A stretch of 64,000 nt of DNA, taken from the NCBI GenBank assembly GCA_016712635.1, contig JADJQS010000006.1, positions 124,001 through 188,000 of the forward strand. Direction: 5' to 3'. Shown in pieces: positions 34,164 through 43,541 of this stretch (its first letter is position 1; every line of letters starts with the position of its first letter). The notes under the pieces were generated by a model that saw only the letters and a list, made by a program, of their open reading frames with translations, was not told the DNA's origin and made no database searches. Made by a program: the position numbers and the translations under genes. The stretch is from Gammaproteobacteria bacterium (GTDB taxonomy: Bacteria > Pseudomonadota > Gammaproteobacteria > SZUA-140).

Positions 34164-36325
34164 ATGAGCAGCGATCAGGCAATTCGGGAGGCCCTGGAAC
34201 ACCACAGGGCGGGCCGCTTCCCGGAAGCGCAAGCCATCTACCAGCGGGTACTCCACATGCAGCCGGACCATCCCGAGGCGCTGCGTCTGCTCGGTGCGCT
34301 CCATTGTCAGGCGGGGAGATTCGCGGACGGTATCGGTCTGCTCGAGCGGGCGGCCGCGCTCAATCGCGCCGAGCCGAGGTTGCATTACGACCTGGGACGG
34401 GCGTACGGCGCGGTCGGGAGGTATGCAGAGGCCGCAGCAGAATTCGGCCGGGTGCTGGAGCTCAAGCCGGACCATGTCGAGGCGCAGCTGAACCTGGGGC
34501 TTGCGCTCCTCAGCCAGGACCGACTGGAGGAGGCCGCCGCGTGTTTCCGGAAGGCGCTCGCACTCCGTCCCGATCTGGTCGCCGCGCATTACAATCTCGG
34601 AGTGATCCTCATCCGGCAGGACCGGCTGGACGAGGCCGCGGCGAGCAACCTGCAGGCGCTCGCCTGTAATCCGGATCTCGCCGAGGCGCATCACAACCTC
34701 GGCATGGTGTACAGCCGGCAGGACCGGCCGGACGAGGCGGTACGCAGCTACCAGCGGGCCCTCGCGCTCAAACCCCGTCTCGCGCTCGCGCATTACAATC
34801 TTGGGCTGACCTTGTACAACCTCGGCCGGCTCGACGCGGCGGAGGAGTCCTATCTGAAGGCTCTGGCGCTTGAACCCGGCCGCGTCGAGACCCTGCTCGA
34901 CCTGAGCCTGCTCTATGGCGATGTGGGCCGGGTTGACGAGTCCGTTGCCCGCGCGCAGGAGGCGGTTGCGATCGACCCGCGCAACGCCAGGGCGCAGTTG
35001 AACCTGGGCAATGCCCTGCTGCGCCAGTGGCGGCTGGAGGAGTCCGCCGCCTGTTGCCGCCGTGCCCGCGAGCTGGATCCCGACCTGAGTGACGCGCATA
35101 GCGCCCTGCTGATGGTCCTGCACTACACGGGTGTCTCACCGGCGGCCGAGCTGTATGCCGAGCATCTTCAGTTCGGGCGACGGTTCGAGGCCCCACTCAG
35201 GTCGTTGCACACTCCGCACGCGAACGACCGCGACCCGGGACGTCGGCTCAGGCTGGGTTATGTGTCGGCGGATTTCTGTTACCACTCGGTGGCGTTTTTT
35301 TTCGAGGGCATACTCGTTGCGCATGACCGCACACGGTTCTCGATCACCTGTTACTACAACAACAATCAACAGGACGGGATGAGCAAACGCCTGCGCGCCG
35401 CCGCGGACGACTGGGTACCCTGCCGCGGGATGTCGGACGAGCAGCTGGCGGAGCGAATCCGCGCGGACGGAATCGATATCCTGGTGGATCTCTCCGGCCA
35501 TACCCGGGGCAACCGCCTGCTCGCGTTCGCGCGCCGTCCGGCGCCGGTGCAGGTGACCTACCTGGGCTATGCCGGCACGACGGGTCTCGAGGCGATGGAC
35601 TACCGCCTGTGCACGGAGGATACCGATCCGCCCGGCGCCGAGGCCTGGCACAGCGAACGGCTCCATCGACTGCCGCGCAGCCTGTGGTGCTACCGCCCTC
35701 CGGCCGGACTCACGGGAGACGAATGGACCGCGGCAGCGCCGCGGGTTGGTGCAGTCAATTTCGGTTCGATGAACATGATCGCAAAGATCTCACCGATCAC
35801 CGTATCGCTATGGGCGGGGATTCTGCGCGAGCTTCCGGCGTCGCGGCTGGTGATGACGAGCGTACCGGAAGGGGAGGCGCGATCGCGGCTGCGGGATCGC
35901 TTCGCGGCGGAGGGGATCGCGCCGGAACGGGTGGAGCTGTACGGCAAGCTGCCGTACGCGGAGTACCGGGATCTGCTGGAGCGCGTCGACATCGCGCTCG
36001 ATCCGTATCCGTACAACGGGACGACGACGACCTGCGACACGCTGTGGCGCGGGATCCCGGTGGTGAGCCTGGCGGGGAGACCTCGATATCGCGCGCCGGA
36101 TACGCGCTGCTGAAGGCGGTGGGGCTGGAGGGACTGGCGGCGCGGGACGCGGCGGGCTACGTGCGCACGGCGGTGGAACTGGCACGTGACGCGGGTCGTC
36201 GCGCGGAGCTGCGGGCGGGGCTGCGTGCGCGCATGGAGTCCTCGGTCCTGCGCGACGAGGCGGGCTTCACGCGCGAGCTCGAGGCCGCCTACCGCGCCAT
36301 GTGGCGGACGTGGTGCGAATCATGA
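34164..36325 (+). pseudogene. TPR/O-GlcNAc-transferase-like protein 2, one-base deletion
   Basis: The frame begins MSSDQAIREALEHHRAGR, has about eight TPR repeats and a GT41 domain (LRLGYVSADFCYHSVAFFF, DLSGHTRGN, DPYPYNGTTTTCDTLWRGIP), and would end at 36325 like its neighbour. Near 36075-36080, where the third copy reads GGGGG, this copy has one G fewer, so the frame ends early at 36113 with about 649 residues and an unrelated tail (GRPRYRAPDTRC). The remaining 70 codons are intact in the +1 frame. This is a genuine deletion or a sequencing error. The original stop overlaps the next gene's ATG (ATGA), showing former coupling. Confidence 0.8.
35508..36317 (+). repeat. DNA blocks shared with the third TPR/GT41 gene
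   Basis: Two blocks are nearly identical between the second and third paralogues. Block A is 35508-35695, matching 37972-38159 (188 bp with no difference seen). Block B is 35835-36317, matching 38296-38779 (about 480 bp with only a few substitutions and the one-base deletion). Between and before them the two genes are clearly different. This patchwork points to recent gene conversion or recombination. Confidence 0.85.
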
Positions 36326-38787
36326 CGAGTATGGAGATGTTCGCGCAGGCCGTACGGCTGCAGCAGTCGGGGCGCCTCGCCGAGGCTCAGGCCTTGTGCG
36401 AGCAGATCCTGCGGCAGGATGCGCAGCACTCCCGGGCCATGCACCTGCTCGCGACGCTGGCGCGCCAGGCCGGTCGTCATGACATCGCGCTGGACTGGCT
36501 GACGCGCGCGCATCGCGCCGGCGCCGGCGATACGGCGATCACCTGCGACCTTGCACTGTGCTGCTGCATGCTGGGACGTTTCGACGAGGCCATCGGATAT
36601 TTTAATCATGTCCTCGCCGCACAGCCGGGACATGTCGAGGCCTGGCTCAATCTCGGCAACGTCCATCTCACCCGCGGCCGTTTCGAAGACGCCGCGCACT
36701 GTTACCGGAGGGCGCTGGCGTTGCGTCCGGACCTGGCGGCGGCGCATCACAACCTGGGCCAGTCCATGCTCCGGCTCGGCCGCGCAGGGGAGGCCGCGGA
36801 CTGTTTCCGGCGACTGATCTCGCTCCAGCCGGGATCCGCTGACGCCCATCTCAATCTGGGGATGGCCCACAGTGCACAGGCGCAGTTCAACGAGGCGGCG
36901 GAAGATTTTGCGCGCGCCCGCACGCTGAACCCGGACAACCCCCTCGTGCACTACAACCTCGGGCTGGTGTTCTTCAGCCTGGGCAAGATGCAGGAATCGC
37001 TCGCCGGGTTCGAGCGGGCCATCGCGCTCCGGCCGGATTACGCCGAGGCACATGTCAACCGCGCCAATATCCTGGTGCGCCGCGGGCGTCTGGATGAAGC
37101 AGTATCGGCCTGTCGTCAGGCGCTGGCCTTCAGGCCCGCTCTGGCCGAGGCGCTGCTCACGCTTGGAATGGCGCAGTACGAGCAGGGACGGCTGGAGGAG
37201 GCCGCGGCGAGCTGCCGGCAGGCGCTCGCCTCGAAGCCGGATTATGCGGAGGCCCATAACAATCTGGGCAATGTGTACATCGCACTGCGCCGCTACGACG
37301 AGGCCGTGGCGAGTTGCGCGCGCGCGGCCGAGCTCAGGCCGGACATGGCGGGCGCGCACTATAATCTCGGACTGGCGTACTTCGGCCTCTGGCGGCTGGA
37401 CGAGGCGGTGACATGCTATCAGCAGGCGCTGGCGCTCCGGCCGGACTACCCCGAGGCCCATGTCAATCTCGGTCTCGCCCATGTCCAGCTGGGTCGCGTG
37501 CCGGAGGCGCTCGCCAGTTACGGGCGCGCGCTGGCCCTGGATCCGGATCTGGTCGAGGCGCACAGCGCCAGAATGCTTGCGCTGCACTATCTCGCCTCAA
37601 CCACCCCGGCCGATCTCCGTGCGGCACAGCAGTTCTTCGCGGAGCGCTGCGCCGCGCCGCTCAAGAAGCTCTGGCATCCCCACGCAAACCCGCGCGATGC
37701 CGCGCGGCGCCTGAAGGTGGGCTACGTCTCGGGTGATTTCCGCCGCCATTCGGTCGCGTACTTCATATTGCCGATCCTCGCCGGCCATGACAGGGATCAG
37801 GTGGAGGTCTACGCCTATTACACCCATCGCCAGCAGGACGACGTGACCGATCTCATCCGGAAGCATGTGGACCACTGGGTGCCGAGCGCCGCATGGTCGG
37901 ACGAGGAACTCGCCGAACGGGTGCGCGCGGACGGCATCGATATACTGGTCGACCTGTCCGGGCATACCGAAGGCAACCGCCTGCTCGCGTTCGCGCGCCG
38001 TCCGGCGCCGGTGCAGGTGACCTACCTGGGCTATGCCGGCACGACGGGTCTCGAGGCGATGGACTACCGCCTGTGCACGGAGGATACCGATCCGCCCGGC
38101 GCCGAGGCCTGGCACAGCGAACGGCTCCATCGACTGCCGCGCAGCCTGTGGTGCTACCGGCCGCTGCTGGATCCGGGTACGGCCGCCGCTGTCCGCCCTG
38201 GCCGCGGCGATGAAATCGTGTTCGGTTCCATGAACGCCTTCGCCAAGGTGTCGCCCGAGACGCTGCGTCTGTGGTGCGAAATCCTGAACACGCTCCCGGC
38301 GTCGCGGCTGGTGATGACGAGCGTACCGGAAGGGGAGGCACGGTCGCGGCTGCGGGATCGCTTCGCGGCGGAGGGGATCGCGCCGGAACGGCTGGAGCTG
38401 TACGGCAAGCTGCCATACGCGGAGTACCGGGATCTGCTGGAGCGCGTCGACATCGCGCTCGATCCGTATCCGTACAACGGGACGACGACGACCTGCGACA
38501 CGCTGTGGCGCGGGATCCCGGTGGTGAGCCTGGCGGGGGAGGCCTCGATATCGCGCGCCGGATACGCGCTGCTGAAGGCGGTGGGGCTGGAGGGACTGGC
38601 GGCGCGGGACGCGGCGGGCTACGTGCGCACGGCGGTGGAACTGGCACGTGACGCGGGTCGTCGCGCGGAGCTGCGGGCGGGGCTGCGTGCGCGCATGGAG
38701 TCCTCGGTCCTGCGCGACGAGGCGGGCTTCACGCGCGAGCTCGAGGCCGCCTACCGCGCCATGTGGCGGACGTGGTGCGGCAGTTAG
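36322..38787 (+). CDS. TPR/O-GlcNAc-transferase-like protein 3
   Basis: This 821-residue protein is the longest of the three paralogues. About twelve TPR repeats (residues 5-415, for example AWLNLGNVHLTRGRFEDAAH) lead into a GT41/SPINDLY domain with LKVGYVSGDFRRHSVAYF, DLSGHTEGNRLLAFA and DPYPYNGTTTTCDTLWRGIP. The ATG at 36322 overlaps the stop of the second copy as ATGA. Unlike copy 2 it has the intact GGGGG run, giving LAGEASISRAGYALLKA. The stop overlaps the convergent LysR gene. It may glycosylate protein targets not encoded in this window. Confidence 0.88.
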   Translation: MTSMEMFAQAVRLQQSGRLAEAQALCEQILRQDAQHSRAMHLLATLARQAGRHDIALDWLTRAHRAGAGDTAITCDLALCCCMLGRFDEAIGYFNHVLAAQPGHVEAWLNLGNVHLTRGRFEDAAHCYRRALALRPDLAAAHHNLGQSMLRLGRAGEAADCFRRLISLQPGSADAHLNLGMAHSAQAQFNEAAEDFARARTLNPDNPLVHYNLGLVFFSLGKMQESLAGFERAIALRPDYAEAHVNRANILVRRGRLDEAVSACRQALAFRPALAEALLTLGMAQYEQGRLEEAAASCRQALASKPDYAEAHNNLGNVYIALRRYDEAVASCARAAELRPDMAGAHYNLGLAYFGLWRLDEAVTCYQQALALRPDYPEAHVNLGLAHVQLGRVPEALASYGRALALDPDLVEAHSARMLALHYLASTTPADLRAAQQFFAERCAAPLKKLWHPHANPRDAARRLKVGYVSGDFRRHSVAYFILPILAGHDRDQVEVYAYYTHRQQDDVTDLIRKHVDHWVPSAAWSDEELAERVRADGIDILVDLSGHTEGNRLLAFARRPAPVQVTYLGYAGTTGLEAMDYRLCTEDTDPPGAEAWHSERLHRLPRSLWCYRPLLDPGTAAAVRPGRGDEIVFGSMNAFAKVSPETLRLWCEILNTLPASRLVMTSVPEGEARSRLRDRFAAEGIAPERLELYGKLPYAEYRDLLERVDIALDPYPYNGTTTTCDTLWRGIPVVSLAGEASISRAGYALLKAVGLEGLAARDAAGYVRTAVELARDAGRRAELRAGLRARMESSVLRDEAGFTRELEAAYRAMWRTWCGS
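37972..38779 (+). repeat. DNA blocks shared with the second TPR/GT41 gene
   Basis: This is the counterpart of the blocks at 35508-35695 and 35835-36317. Block A lies at 37972-38159 and block B at 38296-38779. It contains the intact version of the G-run whose deletion breaks copy 2. Confidence 0.85.
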
Positions 38788-39683
38788 CCGGGTGCAGCGG
38801 ACAGCCGTTCTTTCATCCAGTCGATGAATGCCTGTACCCGGTGTGACAACTGGTGGCGGTTCGGGTGTATCGCATACACCGGCACCGGCTCGGGGCGCGC
38901 CTGCGGCATCACCTCGACCAGTTCGCCCCGCGCGATGTGATCGAGAAGTCCGTACGCCGGGGCCTGTATCAGACCCATGCCGGCCAAACCGCTTGCGACA
39001 TAGGTTTCGGCGTTGTTCACCGTGATGCGGCTGCGCATCGGGCGGGTACGGTACACGCCATCCTCGGAATATTTCCATGGCCAGATGCTGCCGTTGCTGG
39101 GTGCGGCATAGTTCACTATCCAGTGATCATCGAGGTCCGCCGGCCTGGCCGGGACGCCATGACGCTGAAGATAGGACGGGCTGGCGCAGCTGAGCAAGGG
39201 GAAGTGTCCGATCTGATGAGTTACCATGCCGCTCGCGTGTGCGCTGCCGACGCGGATCACGCAGTCGACACCTTCCTGCAATATGTCGACGGGGCGGTCT
39301 GTGGCGCCCAGTTCAAGCTCGATTTCCGGGTAGCGCGCGAAGAAATCGGGCAGCGCAGGGACGATGATGATGCGCGCGACACGTGTCGGTACGTCGACCT
39401 TCAGCCTGCCCCTGATCCGCGCCGGCACATCTCGGAACAGGTTTTCGATATCATCGAGTTCTGCCAGGAGTCCACGGCAGCGATCCAGCAGTGCCGATCC
39501 GTCACGGGTGAGTTGAACGCTGCGCGTCGTACGATGCAGCAGGCGTGTGCCGAGCGTGGATTCGAGTCGTTGCACCGCGCTCGAGACGGTCGCGCGCGGC
39601 AGGCTCAGCTGATTCGCGGCCTTGGTGAAGCTGCCCGTTTCGGCGACGCGCAGAAATACATACATAGTATCGATCCGGTCCAC
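38784..39683 (-). CDS. LysR-family transcriptional regulator
   Basis: This 299-residue protein has an N-terminal winged helix-turn-helix (MYVFLRVAETGSFTKAANQL followed by LPRATVSSAVQRLE), and a substrate-binding domain (PDFFARYPEIELEL, CVIRVGSA). It belongs to the CrgA/AaeR-like branch of LysR proteins. Its stop overlaps that of the convergent third TPR/GT41 gene by three bases. The gene it controls is unknown; a small membrane protein and an extradiol dioxygenase lie upstream on the other strand. Confidence 0.93.
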   Translation of the reverse strand: MDRIDTMYVFLRVAETGSFTKAANQLSLPRATVSSAVQRLESTLGTRLLHRTTRSVQLTRDGSALLDRCRGLLAELDDIENLFRDVPARIRGRLKVDVPTRVARIIIVPALPDFFARYPEIELELGATDRPVDILQEGVDCVIRVGSAHASGMVTHQIGHFPLLSCASPSYLQRHGVPARPADLDDHWIVNYAAPSNGSIWPWKYSEDGVYRTRPMRSRITVNNAETYVASGLAGMGLIQAPAYGLLDHIARGELVEVMPQARPEPVPVYAIHPNRHQLSHRVQAFIDWMKERLSAAPG

Positions 39684-39949
39684 GGCGCATCCCTTTGGAT
39701 TGTTCAGATATCCTGACCAGTCTATCCGGATTAGACGTGTTTATTCAAGGAACAATGATCAATAGACTTGCTGCAGCGTCGATAGCCCGGAGTAATCCTA
39801 TACTTAACGACGGCGCGGTGGGGCAGAACCGTAGATATTCACCACCATACGCGCCGACTGGATGGGGCTGCCGGATGACTGGACCCCATTTTTCTGCCGA
39901 GTGTTCCGGCAATACCCGCCATATATCACGTCGATCCCAAGGTGAACGA

Positions 39950-40219
39950 ATGCATACCGTTCTGGTGACGCTGGGAGGATTTGCCCTGCTTGGAGTCCTG
40001 CTGCTGGCCTGCCGGTTCCTGGACGGCTCCGGGCAGGAGCTGGCGGCGACCGTGGCGAAAATATTCATTCCGATCTGGCTGGGATGCGCAGTGCTGAATC
40101 TGTGGTTCTGCGTCTACGTGGCGGGTTATCCGATCATCGACGAAGCGCGGAATTTTGCGCTGATTTTCACCCTGCCCACCACGGCGGCGGCTGTATGCGT
40201 GTGGCGGATGAAATCCTAG
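39950..40219 (+). CDS. Small membrane protein of unknown function
   Basis: An 89-residue protein from ATG 39950 (AAGGTG seven bases upstream), beginning MHTVLVTLGGFALLGVLLLA. Three hydrophobic stretches are seen (about 4-21, 38-58 and 66-85), so it is an inner-membrane protein. The longer frame to 39695 has no plausible start. I do not recognise the family. Confidence 0.55.
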   Translation: MHTVLVTLGGFALLGVLLLACRFLDGSGQELAATVAKIFIPIWLGCAVLNLWFCVYVAGYPIIDEARNFALIFTLPTTAAAVCVWRMKS

Positions 40220-40456
40220 CCTCGGGAATATCGATCTGTGTAACACATGCGTGCGGGCCTGATCGCCGCCGGAGCACCCGAAGGGTTGTTGTGCGGCTAT
40301 CCGACTTTTCCGGAGGCAATCCCCGGAGAAACTGCATCGCCGCGGGCGCGGACAGTTTACGTATAATGACCGGCGTCCTACTATAGATCCCCCTTGCCCG
40401 GCCCGCGGCGTGCCCCGACGCCTTGCGGCATACGGTGTTACCGCACAGGAGGGTAT

Positions 40457-41290
40457 GTGAAGCAGTTTACGAGCGGCCCGCACCTCCCGACAATCTATCT
40501 CCCGCACGGTGCCGGGCCGTGGCCGTTCATGGACATCCCGTCCGCCTTCGGTCCGCCGGAGAATTGGGAAGGGCTGGCCGAATATCTGCGCAACATCGGC
40601 CGCGTAATCGCGCAACCCGCCGCCGTACTGGTGGTCACGGCGCACTGGGTCGCACCGCGGCCGACGGTGAGCAGCGCCGCGCAGCCTGCGATGCTGTACG
40701 ACTACAGCGGCTTTCCCCCCAACACCTATCGCTTGAGCTATCCGGCCCCCGGCTCACCCGTGCTGGCGAATCGCGTGCGCGAGCTGCTGACCGGCGCCGG
40801 GATCGCCAATGATGAGGACGCGCGGCGCGGTTACGACCACGGCACCTTCATCCCGCTGATGCTGATCTATCCCGAGGCCAGTATCCCCGTGGTACAGCTC
40901 TCGCTGCGGCGCGACCTCGATCCGCAGGCGCATCTCGATATCGGCCGCGCCCTGCAGCCGCTGCGCGCAGAGGGCGTGCTGATCGTCGGCAGCGGCATGA
41001 GCTATCACAATATGCACGCGTTTTTCTCGCCCCATCCGCGCCACGCAGAGGCCGGCGCAAAGTTCGATGCCTGGCTGACTGCAACGGTGGAGGAGGCCGA
41101 TCCTGCAGTGCGGGCGCAACGTCTCGTGCAATGGGAACAGGCGCCCGGCGGATTGGCGTCGCATCAGCCGACCTACGAACACCTGACCCCGTTGTTTGTG
41201 GCGGCCGGCGCCGCCGGAGCGGACCGCGGCCGGCGCACGTTCTCCGGCCAGCTCATCGGCATGCCGGTGTCGGGAATCCAGTTTGGGTGA
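40457..41290 (+). CDS. DODA-type extradiol dioxygenase
   Basis: This 277-residue enzyme belongs to the class III extradiol (LigB-like) dioxygenases, as in DOPA 4,5-dioxygenase and YgiD. Metal-binding histidines are visible at His17 (LPHGAG), His63 (TAHW), His128 (YDHGTF) and His184 (SYHNM). The GTG at 40457 has a strong AGGAGGG upstream and is chosen over an ATG 21 codons earlier. The natural substrate is unknown. It may be under the LysR gene nearby. Confidence 0.88.
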   Translation: MKQFTSGPHLPTIYLPHGAGPWPFMDIPSAFGPPENWEGLAEYLRNIGRVIAQPAAVLVVTAHWVAPRPTVSSAAQPAMLYDYSGFPPNTYRLSYPAPGSPVLANRVRELLTGAGIANDEDARRGYDHGTFIPLMLIYPEASIPVVQLSLRRDLDPQAHLDIGRALQPLRAEGVLIVGSGMSYHNMHAFFSPHPRHAEAGAKFDAWLTATVEEADPAVRAQRLVQWEQAPGGLASHQPTYEHLTPLFVAAGAAGADRGRRTFSGQLIGMPVSGIQFG

Positions 41291-41450
41291 AGCAATTAAG
41301 TTTCAGAAGCCTGAGTATATTTGGGCGTGGCTGGACCATGGTGGTCCAGCCCGTGTCTATTTGGTGGGGCGGCGACTCCCGACGTATACTCAAGTCGAAC
41401 AGCGGGCCGGGAAACCGGCGCCGGATACGGCGTAGGAGAAGGGGGCAGTC

Positions 41451-41732
41451 ATGAGCAATCGCTTCCTGCGGTGGGTCGAGACCTGGATCGAGGAAAACAT
41501 CCCTCCCGGCGCCAATTCCGACCTCGAGAGCCACGAGGCGCGGGCAGCGCGGCTGACGGAGCAACTGTTCGCCGAGGCGGCCGCGGCCAACTTCTCAAGC
41601 TTCGAGACCGAGGAGGAGCGGGAGCGCGTCACGCCCCGGGTCCTGGCCGCGGTCGCGGACAGCACCGACTTCGACATCGATGCCTATCATCTCAAGTCGC
41701 AACTGGCGATGGAGAATGAAGACGGCGACTGA
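41451..41732 (+). CDS. Small hypothetical protein
   Basis: A 93-residue soluble acidic protein beginning MSNRFLRWVETWIEENIPPG. AGGAGAAGGGGG lies upstream of the ATG, so translation is likely. The first 17 residues resemble DUF768-like proteins; the rest is helical and unrecognised. A hairpin (CTGGACC with GGTCCAG, 41331-41349) lies in the 160-base gap before it. Confidence 0.5.
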   Translation: MSNRFLRWVETWIEENIPPGANSDLESHEARAARLTEQLFAEAAAANFSSFETEEERERVTPRVLAAVADSTDFDIDAYHLKSQLAMENEDGD

Positions 41733-42143
41733 TCCCCGCCGCCCGACTCACTCACACCGGCTCACCAGCGCATTCAGCATGTTGCGCGGTTATACGGCAA
41801 TTGAGCTTCCGGTGTCATTTCGCACACACCGATCTCTACAAGCAAGCAATTAGGATTTCGACTGTCGTCGCGTGCCTATTACTGTGTCCGGCCCTTGCCG
41901 GCACGGTTCCGCTGGAAGAAAGCCGCTAGTCAACGCCGTCTGTGTCGCCGCCCGCTGTGTCCACGATGCCAGGAGATCCGTTGCCAATCACCCGCGTCCA
42001 TCGGACAGCCTGAAAGGCTTCTGAGAGGGTTGACGTTGCGTATTGAAGTGTCCGTTAACGGCATTGGGGGCAACACCTCAGGGTGATGGCGGACTTGCCC
42101 CGATGTTGCCCTCCGCCGGATGGGTCAGGCCGGAAAAGCCTAT
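41733..42143. other. Gap without a supported gene
   Basis: About 410 bases between the small protein and the tmRNA terminator. A short frame near 41850-41930 reads STVVACLLLCPALAG, like a signal peptide, then stops; it has no start codon and is probably a remnant. Nothing else is supported. Confidence 0.5.
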
Positions 42144-42168
42144 AAAAAAAGCCCGCTTTAGGCGGGCT
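42144..42168 (-). terminator. Rho-independent terminator of ssrA
   Basis: On the minus strand AGCCCGC and GCGGGCT form a strong stem around a five-base loop, followed by seven T. It lies 34 bases past the tmRNA 3' end. Confidence 0.9.
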
Positions 42169-42202
42169 GATGAACTTTACTGGAGGTGCCTGGATTGGTA
42201 TC

Positions 42203-42571
42203 TGGTGGAGGCGGCGGGAATCGAACCCGCGTCCGCAAGTCCTCCGCCCTCAGTTCTACATGCGTAGCCGCGTCATTGATTTAACCGGCTGCTACCCGAC
42301 GGGCAGGGAAGACAGACGGCGAGCCCCTAAGGTTTTAGCGACTTGGCCCGGAGCAAGCCTTATCGCGATCTTGTGAGAGATGACCCCTGATTCGTCCCGA
42401 AGGACTACGGACGCACAAGCACGTATCCGGTCAGAGGCTGGCTGACTTAAGCAGCCAGGGCGTAGTTGTCGTCGTTGGCAACTATGTTGTTTGCAGCTGG
42501 ATTTACGAGGTTTTCTGCCCCTCGGCATGCACTTCAGGTTTTGCAACCCACGTCGAAGCCAAGTCGCCCCC
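42203..42571 (-). ncRNA. ssrA: tmRNA (transfer-messenger RNA)
   Basis: The 369-base RNA rescues stalled ribosomes. The tRNA-like ends pair: 5' GGGGGCG with 3' CGCCUCC, followed by ACCA, and a T-arm with GGTTCGATTCC. The tag frame at 42479-42447 is GCC AAC GAC GAC AAC TAC GCC CTG GCT GCT TAA, giving ANDDNYALAA after the conserved TAGTT, so the full tag is AANDDNYALAA including the charged alanine. smpB, its binding partner, is just upstream on the same strand. Confidence 0.97.
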
Positions 42572-42579
42572 TGCGAATC

Positions 42580-42608
42580 ATTATAGGGGCGGGGTGGGGT
42601 GATTAAAA
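42580..42608 (-). promoter_or_regulatory. Sigma-70 promoter of ssrA
   Basis: On the minus strand TTTTAA (-35) is separated by 17 bases from a perfect TATAAT (-10). The -10 ends eight bases before the mature tmRNA 5' end. The spacer is very GC-rich. Confidence 0.75.
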
Positions 42609-42657
42609 GGGCTGGAAGGAAAAACGGAGAGGGTGGTGGGTTCGGACAGGAGAGGGA

Positions 42658-42706
42658 GGGGGCAGATTTATCGTGAGGGAGGGGACAGATTTATAAATCT
42701 GTCCCC
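42658..42706. repeat. Palindromic repeats beside ssrA/smpB
   Basis: A half unit at 42658-42673 and a perfect 26-bp palindrome at 42681-42706 (GGGGACAGATTTA and its complement). They are the same family as the units around lpdA. They sit between the smpB stop and the ssrA promoter. Confidence 0.85.
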
Positions 42707-42727
42707 TGAGCGCAGTCGGAGGGCGGC

Positions 42728-43210
42728 TCACTTGATCTTCATGATGCGCTGTTTCTCCCGCTGCCAGTCGCGTTCCTTTTCGACGGCGCGCTTGTCGAAT
42801 TCCTTTTTGCCCTTGGCCAGGCCGATCTTGAGCTTGGCGCGGCCGCGGCTCCAGTAGAGGGCGAGCGGTGCGAGCGTGTAGCCCTTGCGTTCGACCGCGC
42901 CGATCAGCTTGTCGAGCTCGCGCCGGTGCAGCAGCAGCTTGCGCGTGCGCGTGGCATCGGGGTGGATGTGGGTGGAGGCGGTGGCGAGCGGTGAGATGTG
43001 CGCCCCGAACAGCCAGGCCTCGCCGTCCTTGATCAGCACGTAGCTTTCCTGCAGCTGCACTCGGCCGGCGCGCATGCTTTTGACCTCCCAGCCCTCGAGC
43101 ACGAGGCCGGCCTCGTGCTGCTCCTCGATGAAATACTCGTGGCGCGCGCGCCGGTTATCCGCAATGGTGCTCGAGGCGCTGGCTTCCTTGTTCTTTTTGC
43201 CTTTGTTCAT
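42728..43210 (-). CDS. smpB: SmpB, tmRNA-binding protein
   Basis: This 160-residue protein binds tmRNA and delivers it to stalled ribosomes. It has the conserved N-terminal IADNRRARHEYFIEE, GLVLEGWEVKSMRAGRV, and the basic C-terminal tail (KREKQRIMKIK-like, WQREKQRIMKIK) that sits in the empty mRNA channel. ATG 43210 (MNKGKKNKEA) is chosen; the open frame upstream adds a non-conserved Ala/Pro-rich extension. Confidence 0.97.
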   Translation of the reverse strand: MNKGKKNKEASASSTIADNRRARHEYFIEEQHEAGLVLEGWEVKSMRAGRVQLQESYVLIKDGEAWLFGAHISPLATASTHIHPDATRTRKLLLHRRELDKLIGAVERKGYTLAPLALYWSRGRAKLKIGLAKGKKEFDKRAVEKERDWQREKQRIMKIK

Positions 43211-43541
43211 CGGGTGCCCATGCTGCGCGGAATTTGCCGGCGAACCGGCTGGGGTCGTGACGGTCGCGGCGGTCGGAGCGGTTCCGCGGAAGCGCTGATT
43301 ATACACGGAGGCCCGGGCCGGGTTGAGCGTTTTGCCCGGTTCCCGCAGCCGGCTTGCCGGAGTTGCCGGTCGCGCATATCATGTTGCGCTGCGGCCGCAT
43401 CGAGGCGGACGCGACGGGCCGGGCCCGGTGGATTCATCATATAGATACAGTCGGTATCGGGGTGGCGGTTGGCGGTGTTTCTTGGTCAGGTAATGGCGCT
43501 TCGCGGCGCCGCGGTTTCCGCTTGAGTCCGCGGAGACGCCG
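43211..43541. other. Divergent smpB-ratA intergenic region
   Basis: About 330 bases between divergent start codons. It should hold promoters for both genes. GATTATAC near 43297 is a possible -10 for smpB; no confident pair could be assigned. No other gene is seen. Confidence 0.4.

Noticed and set aside
41850..41930. Signal-peptide-like frame STVVACLLLCPALAG
   Set aside because: It has no start codon and stops after about 10 further residues, so no gene can be supported.
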